Assembly (NCBI RefSeq): GCF_000614185.1
Contig: NZ_BAKM01000017.1
Span: forward strand, 1-64,000
Direction of reading: 5' to 3'
Origin: Phocaeicola sartorii JCM 17136 = DSM 21941
GTDB taxonomy: Bacteria; Bacteroidota; Bacteroidia; Bacteroidales; Bacteroidaceae
DNA length: 64,000 bases
Positions 34,820 to 43,469 of this stretch are shown here, one piece after another. The notes beneath the pieces were generated by a model. It worked only from the letters and a program-made list of their open reading frames with translations. It had not been told where the DNA came from and made no database searches. Every line of letters begins with the position of its first letter. The stretch's first letter is position 1. The translations under genes were made by a program, and so were the position numbers.

Positions 34820-35622
34820 AGACAATAATATTCTATCGTTCCTCATATAGAGGAAACACGTTGAAGATTGCGGAAAGCATGAAGGATGCCCTATCTGCCG
34901 AATTGGTATCTATCGACAGCAATCCGTCAATCGACCTGTCGGATTATGACCTTATTGGCTTTGGCTCCGCGATAAACTTTGCCGCTCACGATATACGACT
35001 TCAAAGATTTGTTTCAGGTCAATATCTTAAAGGTAAAAACGTGTTCGTATTTTCCACCCGTTGTAGACCTTTCTTGGGAGCATATCATAAGCACCTCAAA
35101 AAAATCATAGAGGCGAAAGGAGGAATTATAGTCGGAGAGTTTTCCTGTCAAGGATTTGACCGCACCGGGCCGTGGGTTCTGATGGACGGCTACAATAAAG
35201 CCAGACCGAATGAGCGGGATATGTTCAAGGCAAGACTGTTCTCGGAAAAGCTTCGGTGGAAATTGCATCCTTTGGCATTTGTTTGTAAAAATCCGATTGC
35301 AGGATATTCTGAAAGCATACCGATACGCCGCAAGGGTTCATATATAGTAGCCGGTAACAAGGTGGTGTTTCTCAATACCTCTACCTGTATAAAGTGTGGA
35401 AAATGTATCAATGTTTGTCCGATGCACATATTCTCACTAAAAGATACGGCTTTGCCGATGGACGAGAAAAATTGTATCCAGTGCCGATTATGCGCCGACA
35501 ACTGTCCGACATTCTCAATATATATCCAAGAATCTTTCTTGAACGGATTGCGGATAGCCCTCAGGGAATCATTCAGTAACAAATTGCAGAATAATTATAA
35601 AGCTGAGGATAATCATCATTAG
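34816..35622 (+). CDS. Flavodoxin-ferredoxin fusion (EFR1 family)
   Basis: A 268-residue protein. The N-terminal flavodoxin-like domain (IIFYRSSYRGNTLKIAESM, DYDLIGFGSAINF) is joined to two [4Fe-4S] motifs at the C-terminus: CIKCGKCINVCP near residue 194 and CIQCRLCADNCP near 222. It would pass electrons between flavin and iron-sulfur partners. It ends the tetR unit. The nearby PPOX proteins are plausible redox partners, by inference. Confidence 0.85.
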   Translation: MKTIIFYRSSYRGNTLKIAESMKDALSAELVSIDSNPSIDLSDYDLIGFGSAINFAAHDIRLQRFVSGQYLKGKNVFVFSTRCRPFLGAYHKHLKKIIEAKGGIIVGEFSCQGFDRTGPWVLMDGYNKARPNERDMFKARLFSEKLRWKLHPLAFVCKNPIAGYSESIPIRRKGSYIVAGNKVVFLNTSTCIKCGKCINVCPMHIFSLKDTALPMDEKNCIQCRLCADNCPTFSIYIQESFLNGLRIALRESFSNKLQNNYKAEDNHH

Positions 35623-35714
35623 GTCTTTTAACCTAACACGGATGTCCGCTTTTTACTATCACGGGCTACGATGTCGCTGTAACTTTGCAGCGTACTAATC
35701 AAATAATAAAAAGT

Positions 35715-36079
35715 ATGATTGCATTTTTTGAAATTCCCACCAATGACTTCGACAAGTCGGTGGCGTTCTATCAGGCACTCTTCGGCGAAAAGCTGGAAGT
35801 GTCGCAGTTCGGCGACGAGAAAATGGCCTGTCTTATGAAAGACGGCAAGAGTGTTTGCTCAATCTCCTCGGCCCCCTCGTTCCCCGGTTTCTCACCCTCT
35901 AATGGAGCGTGCTGGTGTATCTCCAATTAAAAGACTTGGAAGCAAGCGTGAAGACAGCTCTGGACAACGGAGCAACGCTCGTAACCCCCAAGACCAAGAT
36001 TCAGGTTGACGGTTGGGGTTACTTCGCCATCATCGCCGATCCTGTCGGCAACCGCTTAGGGCTTTATGGCGACAAGTAA
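35715..36079 (+). pseudogene. VOC/glyoxalase-family protein, broken by one missing base
   Basis: About 121 residues when repaired: MIAFFEIPTNDFDKSVAFYQ at the start, then MACLMKDGKSVCSISSAPSF. The frame ends at 35930. With one G added near 35907 it continues GVLVYLQLKDLEASVKTAL and ends IIADPVGNRLGLYGDK. Single-domain vicinal-oxygen-chelate proteins include glyoxalases and antibiotic-binding proteins. TTTGCAGCG near 35680 is the likely promoter -7 region (GTAACTTTGC). Confidence 0.82.
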
Positions 36080-36166
36080 AGAGCCGAAAACGTAGGTTAC
36101 AGTGGAGAGAACTACTCGGTTTTCTCCACTATCCGTATCTATAATCAATTTTTTCTGCCATATCAT

Positions 36167-36226
36167 TTTGTTGTCTAAACAATTTAGACTACTTTTGTAT
36201 CATCAAATCGTCTAAGTTGATTAGAC
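36167..36226 (+). promoter_or_regulatory. Promoter with two BlaI-type operators (unit 2)
   Basis: TTTG (36167-36170), 19 bases and TACTTTTG (36190-36197). GTCTAAACAATTTAGAC (36173-36189) fills the spacer and GTCTAAGTTGATTAGAC (36210-36226) lies just downstream of the start of transcription. The arms are identical to those in front of unit 1. Confidence 0.88.
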
Positions 36227-36244
36227 TAAATACAAATAAAAGAT

Positions 36245-36610
36245 ATGAAGCCATTAACAGAAAGAGAAGAAGAAGTGATGAACTTCTTTTGGGAAAGCGG
36301 GGCACTCTCGGTTCGAGATGTCGTTGCCCTTCACGATGAGCCGAAGCCAAGTCGGACGACGGTAGCCACATTCGTGAAATTTCTCGAACAGAAAGGCTAT
36401 CTTGACCACAAGGCCGAAAGCACTGGCTTCATATATTTCCCAATAATAGAGCGAGAGGATTATTGTGGACAAAATCTGAAGAGTGTCATTAGGCGGTATT
36501 TCGACAATTCCATTCAAAATGTTGTGAACTTCCTGATTAAAAGCGAGGAATATAGCGATGAAGAAGCTAAGGAAATAATATTGCAAATATCTAACAGAGG
36601 AAAGGAATAA
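36245..36610 (+). CDS. blaI: BlaI/MecI-family repressor
   Basis: A 121-residue intact winged-helix repressor: MKPLTEREEEVMNFFWESG, then KPSRTTVATFVKFLEQKGYL as recognition region and FIYFPIIEREDYCG before the dimerisation helices. It binds the TCTAA..TTAGA dyads in its own promoter. The blaR1-like sensor starts 2 bases after its stop. This is the only intact BlaI in the sequence as given and could also control the beta-lactamase unit at 28.9 kb. Confidence 0.92.
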   Translation: MKPLTEREEEVMNFFWESGALSVRDVVALHDEPKPSRTTVATFVKFLEQKGYLDHKAESTGFIYFPIIEREDYCGQNLKSVIRRYFDNSIQNVVNFLIKSEEYSDEEAKEIILQISNRGKE

Positions 36611-36612
36611 CA

Positions 36613-37969
36613 ATGGCAGGCATATTTTTAGCATATTCATTATTGGCAAGTACCCTCCTGATTGTAGTCTGGGTGGTGTACAAATGCGTTCTTGCCAATA
36701 TCGGATGTTTCCGGTTCAACAGGATATTGTTGTTGTCCAGTATAACGCTTGCTTTTGTTTCCCCCATCTTCATACTTAATCCCTTTTGGTTAGCGGATAT
36801 TATGGAGAATAATATTGAAACCGCTTTTAATCCGGTAGAGGTTGCCTATATAGCCAATACGGTATCAGAGCAAATCACTCCGATATGGGATTATATAGTC
36901 ACACTTTACCTTATAGGAGTTATTGTCATGACTATTTATTTCCTTGTTTCACTGGTACGGCTGACACTGTTCATTCTCAAAGGTGAGCATATAAAACAGG
37001 ATGACTGCCGCATTATACTTCATCGCCATAACAGCGTCGCCCCGTTTGCATGGTGCGGATATATCATGATGCCAAGACGTGACTGGTACGAGTTCGCAGA
37101 TGATAGTATGCCATGAAAAAGCGCATATAGAATGTCGCCATTGGATTGACTTGCTTTTTATGCAGGCAGCGATTATTATCACTTGGTATTGTCCCGCTAT
37201 ATGGCTTCTGCGCAATGAGCTTCATACCCTTCATGAGTATGAAGCCGACAGCCGTGTGCTTGCATCGGGCATAAAACGAGAGGAGTATCAGATATTTCTA
37301 ATAAAAAAGACAGTTGGAGCAAGGTTCGCTACTCTTTCCAACTGTCTAAATCACAGTTCACTTAAAAAACGTATAACTATGATGTTATCAAGCAAACCGA
37401 CAGGCAAAGCCCGTGTGCGTGCCTTTGTCATGGTGCCTGCAATGGCACTCGCGTTAATCGGTCTGGCAACCCCTGCGGTGTCAGCAGTAATCAACGAGGT
37501 ATCAGCCGCTACACCGGTGGAGGATCTGCGCTACAAAATTACGCAAAAATCCGATTCTACCATTCGTGTGACAGAAAGAAATTCAGATGTGGTGGTCACG
37601 GAGAAAGCCGACGCGGCCGATGCCGTGCCATTCATCAGGACTGAAACCGCCCCCAACTTCCCCGGTGGCAAGGACAAACTGAGAGCCTTTATCAATAAAA
37701 CCATCTCCTTCCCTGAAACTGCATACAAAGACGGTGTTCTTAACATGGATGCCGTAGTGCAGCTTACCATCGCCAAAGACGGAGTTGTAAAGGATGCCCG
37801 AATCGTTAAAAGCTCAGGCAAGACACTTGATGCCGAAGCTCTGCGTGTGGCGCATATGCTCCCCAAATTCCACCCCGGACTAAATAGCGGGCTGCCGTCG
37901 GAATCAAGCTACACGCTGGAGTTCAACTACTATATATGCAACGAATATTGGTCATCAAACGGCGAATAA
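36613..37969 (+). pseudogene. blaR1: BlaR1-like M56 peptidase with C-terminal TonB domain, frame broken
   Basis: About 450 residues when joined. The N-terminus has membrane helices (LAYSLLASTLLIVVWVVYKC, a second near 33-55, a third near 95-120). The zinc-protease motif HEKAH lies just after the break at about 37107, followed by YEADSRVLASG. A fourth membrane helix near AFVMVPAMALALIGLATP is followed by a TonB C-terminal domain (INKTISFPETAYKDGV...RIVKSSGKTLDAEALRV). The net shift is +1 (or two bases missing), unlike most breaks here. It senses beta-lactam and cleaves BlaI by analogy to BlaR1. Confidence 0.82.
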
Positions 37970-38007
37970 AAACAGGAAGAAATACCAATAGTACAAATAT
38001 CTTATCT

Positions 38008-38053
38008 GATACTTGGAGTGTGCCGTACTTTCAGTATGGCATCTCCTGTATCT
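38008..38053 (+). terminator. Hairpin after the blaR1-like gene
   Basis: GATAC..GGAG..TGCC..TACT pairs with AGTA..GGCA..CTCC..GTATC, a long nearly perfect stem without a T-run. It probably ends the transcript. The rest of 37970-38198 has no supported gene. Confidence 0.5.
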
Positions 38054-38198
38054 GAAATATTCAATCTGGGACTGAACGGAATTTGGATTAGTGCGGATAC
38101 AATTGCTTGATTTGTGACTGTATGGGTCTTTCTCACATATAGACAGCGGCCTAAAAAATGTAATGGGCGCAATTTAACAAATTGAATAAAACTGTATT

Positions 38199-38615
38199 AT
38201 GAATAAAAATATGATTGCCCCATGCGGGCTGAACTGTACTGTGTGCAGCGAAGCACTGCGAAAAGAAAGCTCTTGCGTCGGTTGCCGGAATGAGGGTTAC
38301 AAAGGTGAGTATTGCGCCAATATATGTAAGATTGTAAAGTGCGAAATACGGAAAACACTGCCGGACGGATTCTGTGACGAATGTCCTCAATATCCGTGCA
38401 GGGAGATTGTTGATAAGGAGTGCTGGTATGCCAACGACTATCCGATGATAGAATCGCTTATGGGCAATCTTGCCTTTATCAGAGAAAATGGTATTGAAAA
38501 ATTCCTGCAAAGGGAGAAAAAGCGTTGGACTTGTTCTGATTGCGGAAGGATCATATCAGTTCATGACGGTATATGTTATGGCTGTGGTAAAAACCATACA
38601 GATAGAAAACATTGA
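38199..38615 (+). CDS. DUF3795 cysteine-rich protein 1
   Basis: A 138-residue protein starting MIAPCGLNCTVCSEALRKES, with CVGCRNEG, CANICKIVKC and CDECPQYPC typical of DUF3795, plus an extra C-terminal zinc ribbon (CSDCGRIISVHDGICYGCG). Metal binding is likely; the role is unknown. It overlaps the next DUF3795 gene by 4 bases. Confidence 0.82.
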   Translation: MNKNMIAPCGLNCTVCSEALRKESSCVGCRNEGYKGEYCANICKIVKCEIRKTLPDGFCDECPQYPCREIVDKECWYANDYPMIESLMGNLAFIRENGIEKFLQREKKRWTCSDCGRIISVHDGICYGCGKNHTDRKH

Positions 38616-38962
38616 ATATGAAAAGTATAACAGTAAGTAAAGACAATATAGCCGCCTGTGGGCTGTATTGTGGAGCGTGTCGCAAATTCTTGTCTGGCAA
38701 ATGCCCCGGATGCAAGAACAACGAGAAAGCATCGTGGTGTAAAATCCGCCAATGTTGCATAAGCAAAGGCTATCATACCTGTGCCGAGTGCGAGCGTGAC
38801 GTAAGGGAGTGTAAAATCTATTCCAACTTTATAAGCAAAGTGTTCGCTTTGCTCTTCAACTCTGATCGTCCGGCTTGTATCAGCTATATACGGGAACACG
38901 GAGAAATAGCGTATGCAGAGGAAATGAACAAGCGAAAATGTCAGACAATAAAACGCAAATGA
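38612..38962 (+). CDS. DUF3795 cysteine-rich protein 2
   Basis: A 116-residue short DUF3795 protein: IAACGLYCGACRKFLSGKCPGC near residues 10-31, then CKIRQCCISKGYHTCAECE. It is paired with and coupled to the 138-residue paralogue before it, and ends one base before the META-like lipoprotein gene. The function is unknown. Confidence 0.82.
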   Translation: MNMKSITVSKDNIAACGLYCGACRKFLSGKCPGCKNNEKASWCKIRQCCISKGYHTCAECERDVRECKIYSNFISKVFALLFNSDRPACISYIREHGEIAYAEEMNKRKCQTIKRK

Positions 38963-38963
38963 T

Positions 38964-39764
38964 ATGAAAACAAACATTCTTACAGCAATAATGCTTGCAT
39001 TAGCCATATTGGTTGGCTCATGCAATTCTCCGTCAGATAATGCCCTGTACAGAGAATGGAGACTTGAGAAATACAACTGTATTGCCACTTCGTCATACGG
39101 ACTGACACAGGTAAATGGAAATTGTGATTTTGTATTGCAATTTGACAACACCGGAGTATTCCATTGTACCACCGACTGCAATACTATCTCCGGCAGTTTT
39201 GAAAAAAGTAAAACCGCCTTGAAATTCTCCGATATATCCTTTACCGAACTGGCTTGCGATAACATGATAGTGGAAAGGAGTATCGTGTCTAATCTACCCT
39301 GTATCAAATCATACGAAATTACAGACGATTCTATCTTGGTGTTGAAAGATGATAAAGGTCATATTCTGATGGAACTAATCAGCTACGATTTACCGGATGA
39401 AAGTTTGTGTGGAAAATGGCGACTTGAAAAATACAACAGCATTGTTACAACTTCAAACGAACTAACTGACGTAAACGAGGAATCGGACTGCGTTTTACAG
39501 TTGAATAACACCGGATTTGTCTGCACCACTGACTGTAACATAATATCAGGCAATTTTGTCGAGGATAATAATATTTTGGGCTTCTCCAACATATCCATGA
39601 CTGAAAAGTCAATAGAGGGTATAGTATCATGTGACGATATGGAATTGGAAAGAAGTATAGAGGCAAATCTACACTGTGTCAAGTCATACGAGCTAAAAAA
39701 CAACACCGTTCTGTATCTGAAAGATACGTATGGTCATATATTAATGGAGCTAACAAAGCAATAG
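38964..39764 (+). CDS. META/HslJ-like lipoprotein with duplicated domain
   Basis: A 266-residue lipoprotein (lipobox ILVGSC, Cys near residue 20). Two similar halves of about 115 residues follow, each with WRLEKYN-x-I, a CTTDCN-x-ISG motif and a GHILMEL ending (about 28-125 and 148-265). This is an internal duplication of a META-like domain. HslJ/META proteins are envelope proteins linked to stress and novobiocin resistance in other bacteria. It is likely in the outer membrane or periplasm. Confidence 0.7.
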   Translation: MKTNILTAIMLALAILVGSCNSPSDNALYREWRLEKYNCIATSSYGLTQVNGNCDFVLQFDNTGVFHCTTDCNTISGSFEKSKTALKFSDISFTELACDNMIVERSIVSNLPCIKSYEITDDSILVLKDDKGHILMELISYDLPDESLCGKWRLEKYNSIVTTSNELTDVNEESDCVLQLNNTGFVCTTDCNIISGNFVEDNNILGFSNISMTEKSIEGIVSCDDMELERSIEANLHCVKSYELKNNTVLYLKDTYGHILMELTKQ

Positions 39765-39771
39765 TTTTATA

Positions 39772-41148
39772 ATGATGAAAAGAATAATAATTGCAGCTAT
39801 TTTAGCCACTTGTTCCATGTTAAACATCATGGCTTCCGATGATAATATTTCGGGAGCGTGGCATGGTACGTTGAAGATAACTCCACAAGTGGAGTTAAAG
39901 ATCGTGTTCAATTTCAAGACAGGAGAAGATGGCAAACCGTCAGTTATGCTTGATTCTCCGGATCAAGGTGCATACGGAATAGCCGGAGAAGTGAATTTCA
40001 TTTCGGCTGATTCTGTAAATGTAACAGTTAGACGCATAGGATTGACGTTTACCGGACGCAAACAGGATGGGAAACTCACTGGGAAATGCGCACAAGGAAC
40101 AATGAATGCCGACCTTGAATTATTTCCGGGCATTGTGGAATTAAAACGACCTCAAACGCCTAAGCCACCATATCCATACACTATAAAGGAGGTTCGTTTC
40201 AATAACTTATCAGATGGAGTTACTCTCGCTGGGGCACTTACTTTACCTGAAGGTCTTAATGAGACAACTCCGGCTATCGTAATGATTACCGGTAGCGGAC
40301 TGCAAAACCGCGATGAAGAAATATGCGGACATAAGCCGTTTGCTGTCATCGCAGATTACCTTGCCCGAAACGGCGTTGCAACCTTACGATATGATGACCG
40401 AGGATATGGAGAATCAACCGGCGACGGCAAAAATGCCACCACTGAAGATTTTGCACGGGATGCGAAAACGGCAATGGAATACCTGCGCAAAGAAATGAAA
40501 TTCAAAAATGTCGGAATATTGGGGCATAGCGAGGGAGCGGCAGTGGCATTTATACTGGGAGCAGAGAACAATTCGGGATTATTCTCAAATCCGAATTTCA
40601 TTATTGCCATTGGCGCACAGGCGGTTCGAGGTGACTCGGTATTGATAGACCAAAGTGCGACAATGCTGGAACAGGGCAACATGCCGGCGAATATTGTATC
40701 GGATTATGTTGAGGCATTGCACAAGATGTATGAACTGAAAATAAGGGAGGGTAACAATATGGCAGTTGAAAATATTGAGGCTATATGTGCAAATTGGAAG
40801 AATACTCCCGTTCACACACCTTTGAAAGCCAATCTGAAAAAGATTGCAGCCGACAATAACCTGTGGTTAAATTTCTATATCGGTTTTTCACCGGCGGAAA
40901 GCATTGCAGATACGGATTGCCCTGTATTCGCACTATACGGAGAAAAAGATATACAAGTTCGCCCAGAACTGAATATGCCTCAAATGCAACGACTCGCCCC
41001 GAAAGCGACCGTGAAACTTTATCCCGGACTTAATCACCTTTTCCAGCACGCTCAAACGGGCGCAGTACAGGAATACGGCACAATTGAGGAAACGATCTCC
41101 CCCGAAGTCCTTCAGGACATAATTGATTTTATCAAGAAGTATAAATAG
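39772..41148 (+). CDS. Secreted alpha/beta hydrolase
   Basis: A 458-residue protein with a signal peptide (IIIAAILATCSMLNIMAS). An N-terminal beta domain (about 22-125) precedes the hydrolase fold. The nucleophile serine is in GHSEGA near residue 250. The oxyanion region is MITGSGLQNRD. Candidate acid and base residues are in YGEKDIQV and GLNHLFQH. It belongs to the S9-like/BAAT-like hydrolases common in Bacteroidetes. It sits in front of rteA, the place tetQ occupies in CTnDOT, and may be read through into rteA. Confidence 0.82.
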   Translation: MMKRIIIAAILATCSMLNIMASDDNISGAWHGTLKITPQVELKIVFNFKTGEDGKPSVMLDSPDQGAYGIAGEVNFISADSVNVTVRRIGLTFTGRKQDGKLTGKCAQGTMNADLELFPGIVELKRPQTPKPPYPYTIKEVRFNNLSDGVTLAGALTLPEGLNETTPAIVMITGSGLQNRDEEICGHKPFAVIADYLARNGVATLRYDDRGYGESTGDGKNATTEDFARDAKTAMEYLRKEMKFKNVGILGHSEGAAVAFILGAENNSGLFSNPNFIIAIGAQAVRGDSVLIDQSATMLEQGNMPANIVSDYVEALHKMYELKIREGNNMAVENIEAICANWKNTPVHTPLKANLKKIAADNNLWLNFYIGFSPAESIADTDCPVFALYGEKDIQVRPELNMPQMQRLAPKATVKLYPGLNHLFQHAQTGAVQEYGTIEETISPEVLQDIIDFIKKYK

Positions 41149-41159
41149 TACAATATTGT

Positions 41160-43469
41160 ATGAGTCTGGCACGTAAAATAGTCACATCAGGGTATATCTT
41201 GATATTTATCTTAATAGGAATGATTATTTATTCCTATTATTATGAATGGGTTAGACTCGAAGAATTGGAAGAGCAAAATCGGGAAACAAACAAATTGCAA
41301 GAAGATATCAATGATTTCAATATGATCCTTTCTGAATTTTCTCTTGCTGGTGAAGGGTTCTTGAATTGGGATGATGTGGATAAGGAACAATATCAAAAAC
41401 AGCATATCAAGATTGACAGTATATTATTTCATTTCAATGAGATGTATCCTAATGAACATATTGACAGCGTACGGCAATTAATTGATGATAAAGCCAAAGG
41501 ATTGCTAAATCTTGCAGATGTCATTTTTAAACAAAAAAGAACCAATGATAAAATAACAAAAGAAATTCCAATTATTGCACGAACGAGTAGTCAGGAACAG
41601 ATAAGGAAACCGAAACGCAAAGGTTTTCTTGGCTTTTTTGGGGAAAAAGAAGAATTATCTCCAACAGCTACATCTACAATGCTTCAAACACTCAACCGTA
41701 ATACCATATCTCAATATGCAAATCACAATCGTCATCTTTCAGAACTTACCGACAGCATTGTGGAGCGTAATAAGATGTTGAACACCCAACTTAATAAAAT
41801 AATACGGCAACTTGAAGATAAGTCCCGTAATAATCTTCGATGCAGAGAGAATGAGATCTCCATTATGCGTGAACGCTCATACAGACAAATGGGCGGTCTT
41901 ACTGTATTACTGATTGTCCTTCTTCTCCTATCCTATATTGTAATACTTTGGGATTTTCGGCAGAAAGAACGTTCGCGGCACAAACTTGAAGAAAGTATAC
42001 GTCAAAATAATCTTTTGCTTGAGATGCGTAAGAAAATCATTCTCACTATATCTCATGATATACGAGGCCCATTGAATATTATTGGAGGAAGCGCAGAATT
42101 GGCATTGGATACAAGAGAAAAGAAGAAACGCGACAATTATCTTAAAAACGTCCAAATCCTCTGTAGTCATGTATTACATTTACTCAATAATCTACTTGAC
42201 ATGTATCGTCTTAACGAAGCAAAAGAGACTTCTAATAATATTCCTTTTAGACTTGGAGATTTGATGAAACGCATATCTACTGGTGCCAGTCATATTATTA
42301 ACAACAAGGGACTTGTTTTTGAAGCTGAATTTAAGAATATGGATGTGACTGTTTTGGGGGATGAAGACAGGATAGAACAGATTGCAGATAATTTATTGTC
42401 CAATGCAGTTAAATTTACTCATACCGGTAAAGTTGCATTTATTGTTACATATAGTAACGGTAATTTGGATATGATCGTTAGAGATACCGGAATAGGGATG
42501 AGTGAGAATACCATCAAACGTATTTTTCGCCCATTCGAGCGTGCAGATAACTTAGAAAATATTGATGGATTTGGATTAGGGCTGACCATTACAAAAGGAC
42601 TTGTTGCGTTACTTAGTGGAACGATAAATGTTTCCAGTAAAGAAGGAGTAGGTACAGAATTTCAGGTAACTCTGCCACTCAAATTAACTGATAGTTGTGT
42701 CAATAATTCACAGATGCAAAAATCGAATCCTGTGCACATGCCTCACAGTGTTCTGGTCGTTGATGATGACCCATTACAACTTGAGATTATAAAAGAAATG
42801 CTTGAACGCAATATGGTAAGTTGCACTATATGTAAAACGGCATCAGATGTTGTAAAGGAAATGCGTTCTCATGATTATGACATGATATTGTCAGATATTC
42901 AAATGCCGGGAACAGATGGCTTTGCCCTATTTGAATTACTACGAAAATCAAACATTGGCAATTCACGGAACATCCCAATTATAGCGATGACGGCTCGAGG
43001 TGATTGTGAGATTGATGCGCTCCTTGAATATGGTTTTGCAAGCAGCATTTTCAAACCATTTTCCATGCAGGAACTGTTGGAACATATTGCAAATATTATG
43101 CCTCATAAAGCAAATGGTGAACATATTGATTTTTCTATATTACTTTTAGAAGCAACAGATAAAATCAGTATTCTGCAAAGTTTAATGACCAGTTGTGATA
43201 ACGATATTTCTGAGCTAAGGAAAGCCGCAGAAAATCATGATAAAATTAAGTTACGTGAAGTGATCCATAGAATTTACCCTGTTTGGGAAATGTTATCTAT
43301 GGCGGATCGGTTGGAAATTTTGAGGGAAGAGCTAAAAAAATCGAATGCTTCTTGGAATATAATATCAAATTCCGTTAGAGAAATAACTCGTATTATCTTT
43401 GATATACGAGCCAACGCACACCGAGAGATTATTCTTTTAAAGGATGAAGAGCAGGATACTGATAGTTGA
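41160..43469 (+). CDS. rteA: RteA-like hybrid sensor histidine kinase
   Basis: A 769-residue membrane sensor: helices at about 10-28 and 245-264 flank a coiled periplasmic or input region. HisKA has ISHDIRGPLN with the phospho-acceptor His near 299. HATPase boxes are NLLSNAVKF, DTGIGM and GFGLGLT. A receiver domain follows (VLVVDDDP, DMILSDIQMPG with Asp near 577), and a C-terminal helical domain with a possible Hpt His in REVIHRIYP. RteA of CTnDOT has this architecture and works with RteB to induce transfer. The gene is visibly AT-rich, unlike rteB. Confidence 0.88.
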   Translation: MSLARKIVTSGYILIFILIGMIIYSYYYEWVRLEELEEQNRETNKLQEDINDFNMILSEFSLAGEGFLNWDDVDKEQYQKQHIKIDSILFHFNEMYPNEHIDSVRQLIDDKAKGLLNLADVIFKQKRTNDKITKEIPIIARTSSQEQIRKPKRKGFLGFFGEKEELSPTATSTMLQTLNRNTISQYANHNRHLSELTDSIVERNKMLNTQLNKIIRQLEDKSRNNLRCRENEISIMRERSYRQMGGLTVLLIVLLLLSYIVILWDFRQKERSRHKLEESIRQNNLLLEMRKKIILTISHDIRGPLNIIGGSAELALDTREKKKRDNYLKNVQILCSHVLHLLNNLLDMYRLNEAKETSNNIPFRLGDLMKRISTGASHIINNKGLVFEAEFKNMDVTVLGDEDRIEQIADNLLSNAVKFTHTGKVAFIVTYSNGNLDMIVRDTGIGMSENTIKRIFRPFERADNLENIDGFGLGLTITKGLVALLSGTINVSSKEGVGTEFQVTLPLKLTDSCVNNSQMQKSNPVHMPHSVLVVDDDPLQLEIIKEMLERNMVSCTICKTASDVVKEMRSHDYDMILSDIQMPGTDGFALFELLRKSNIGNSRNIPIIAMTARGDCEIDALLEYGFASSIFKPFSMQELLEHIANIMPHKANGEHIDFSILLLEATDKISILQSLMTSCDNDISELRKAAENHDKIKLREVIHRIYPVWEMLSMADRLEILREELKKSNASWNIISNSVREITRIIFDIRANAHREIILLKDEEQDTDS

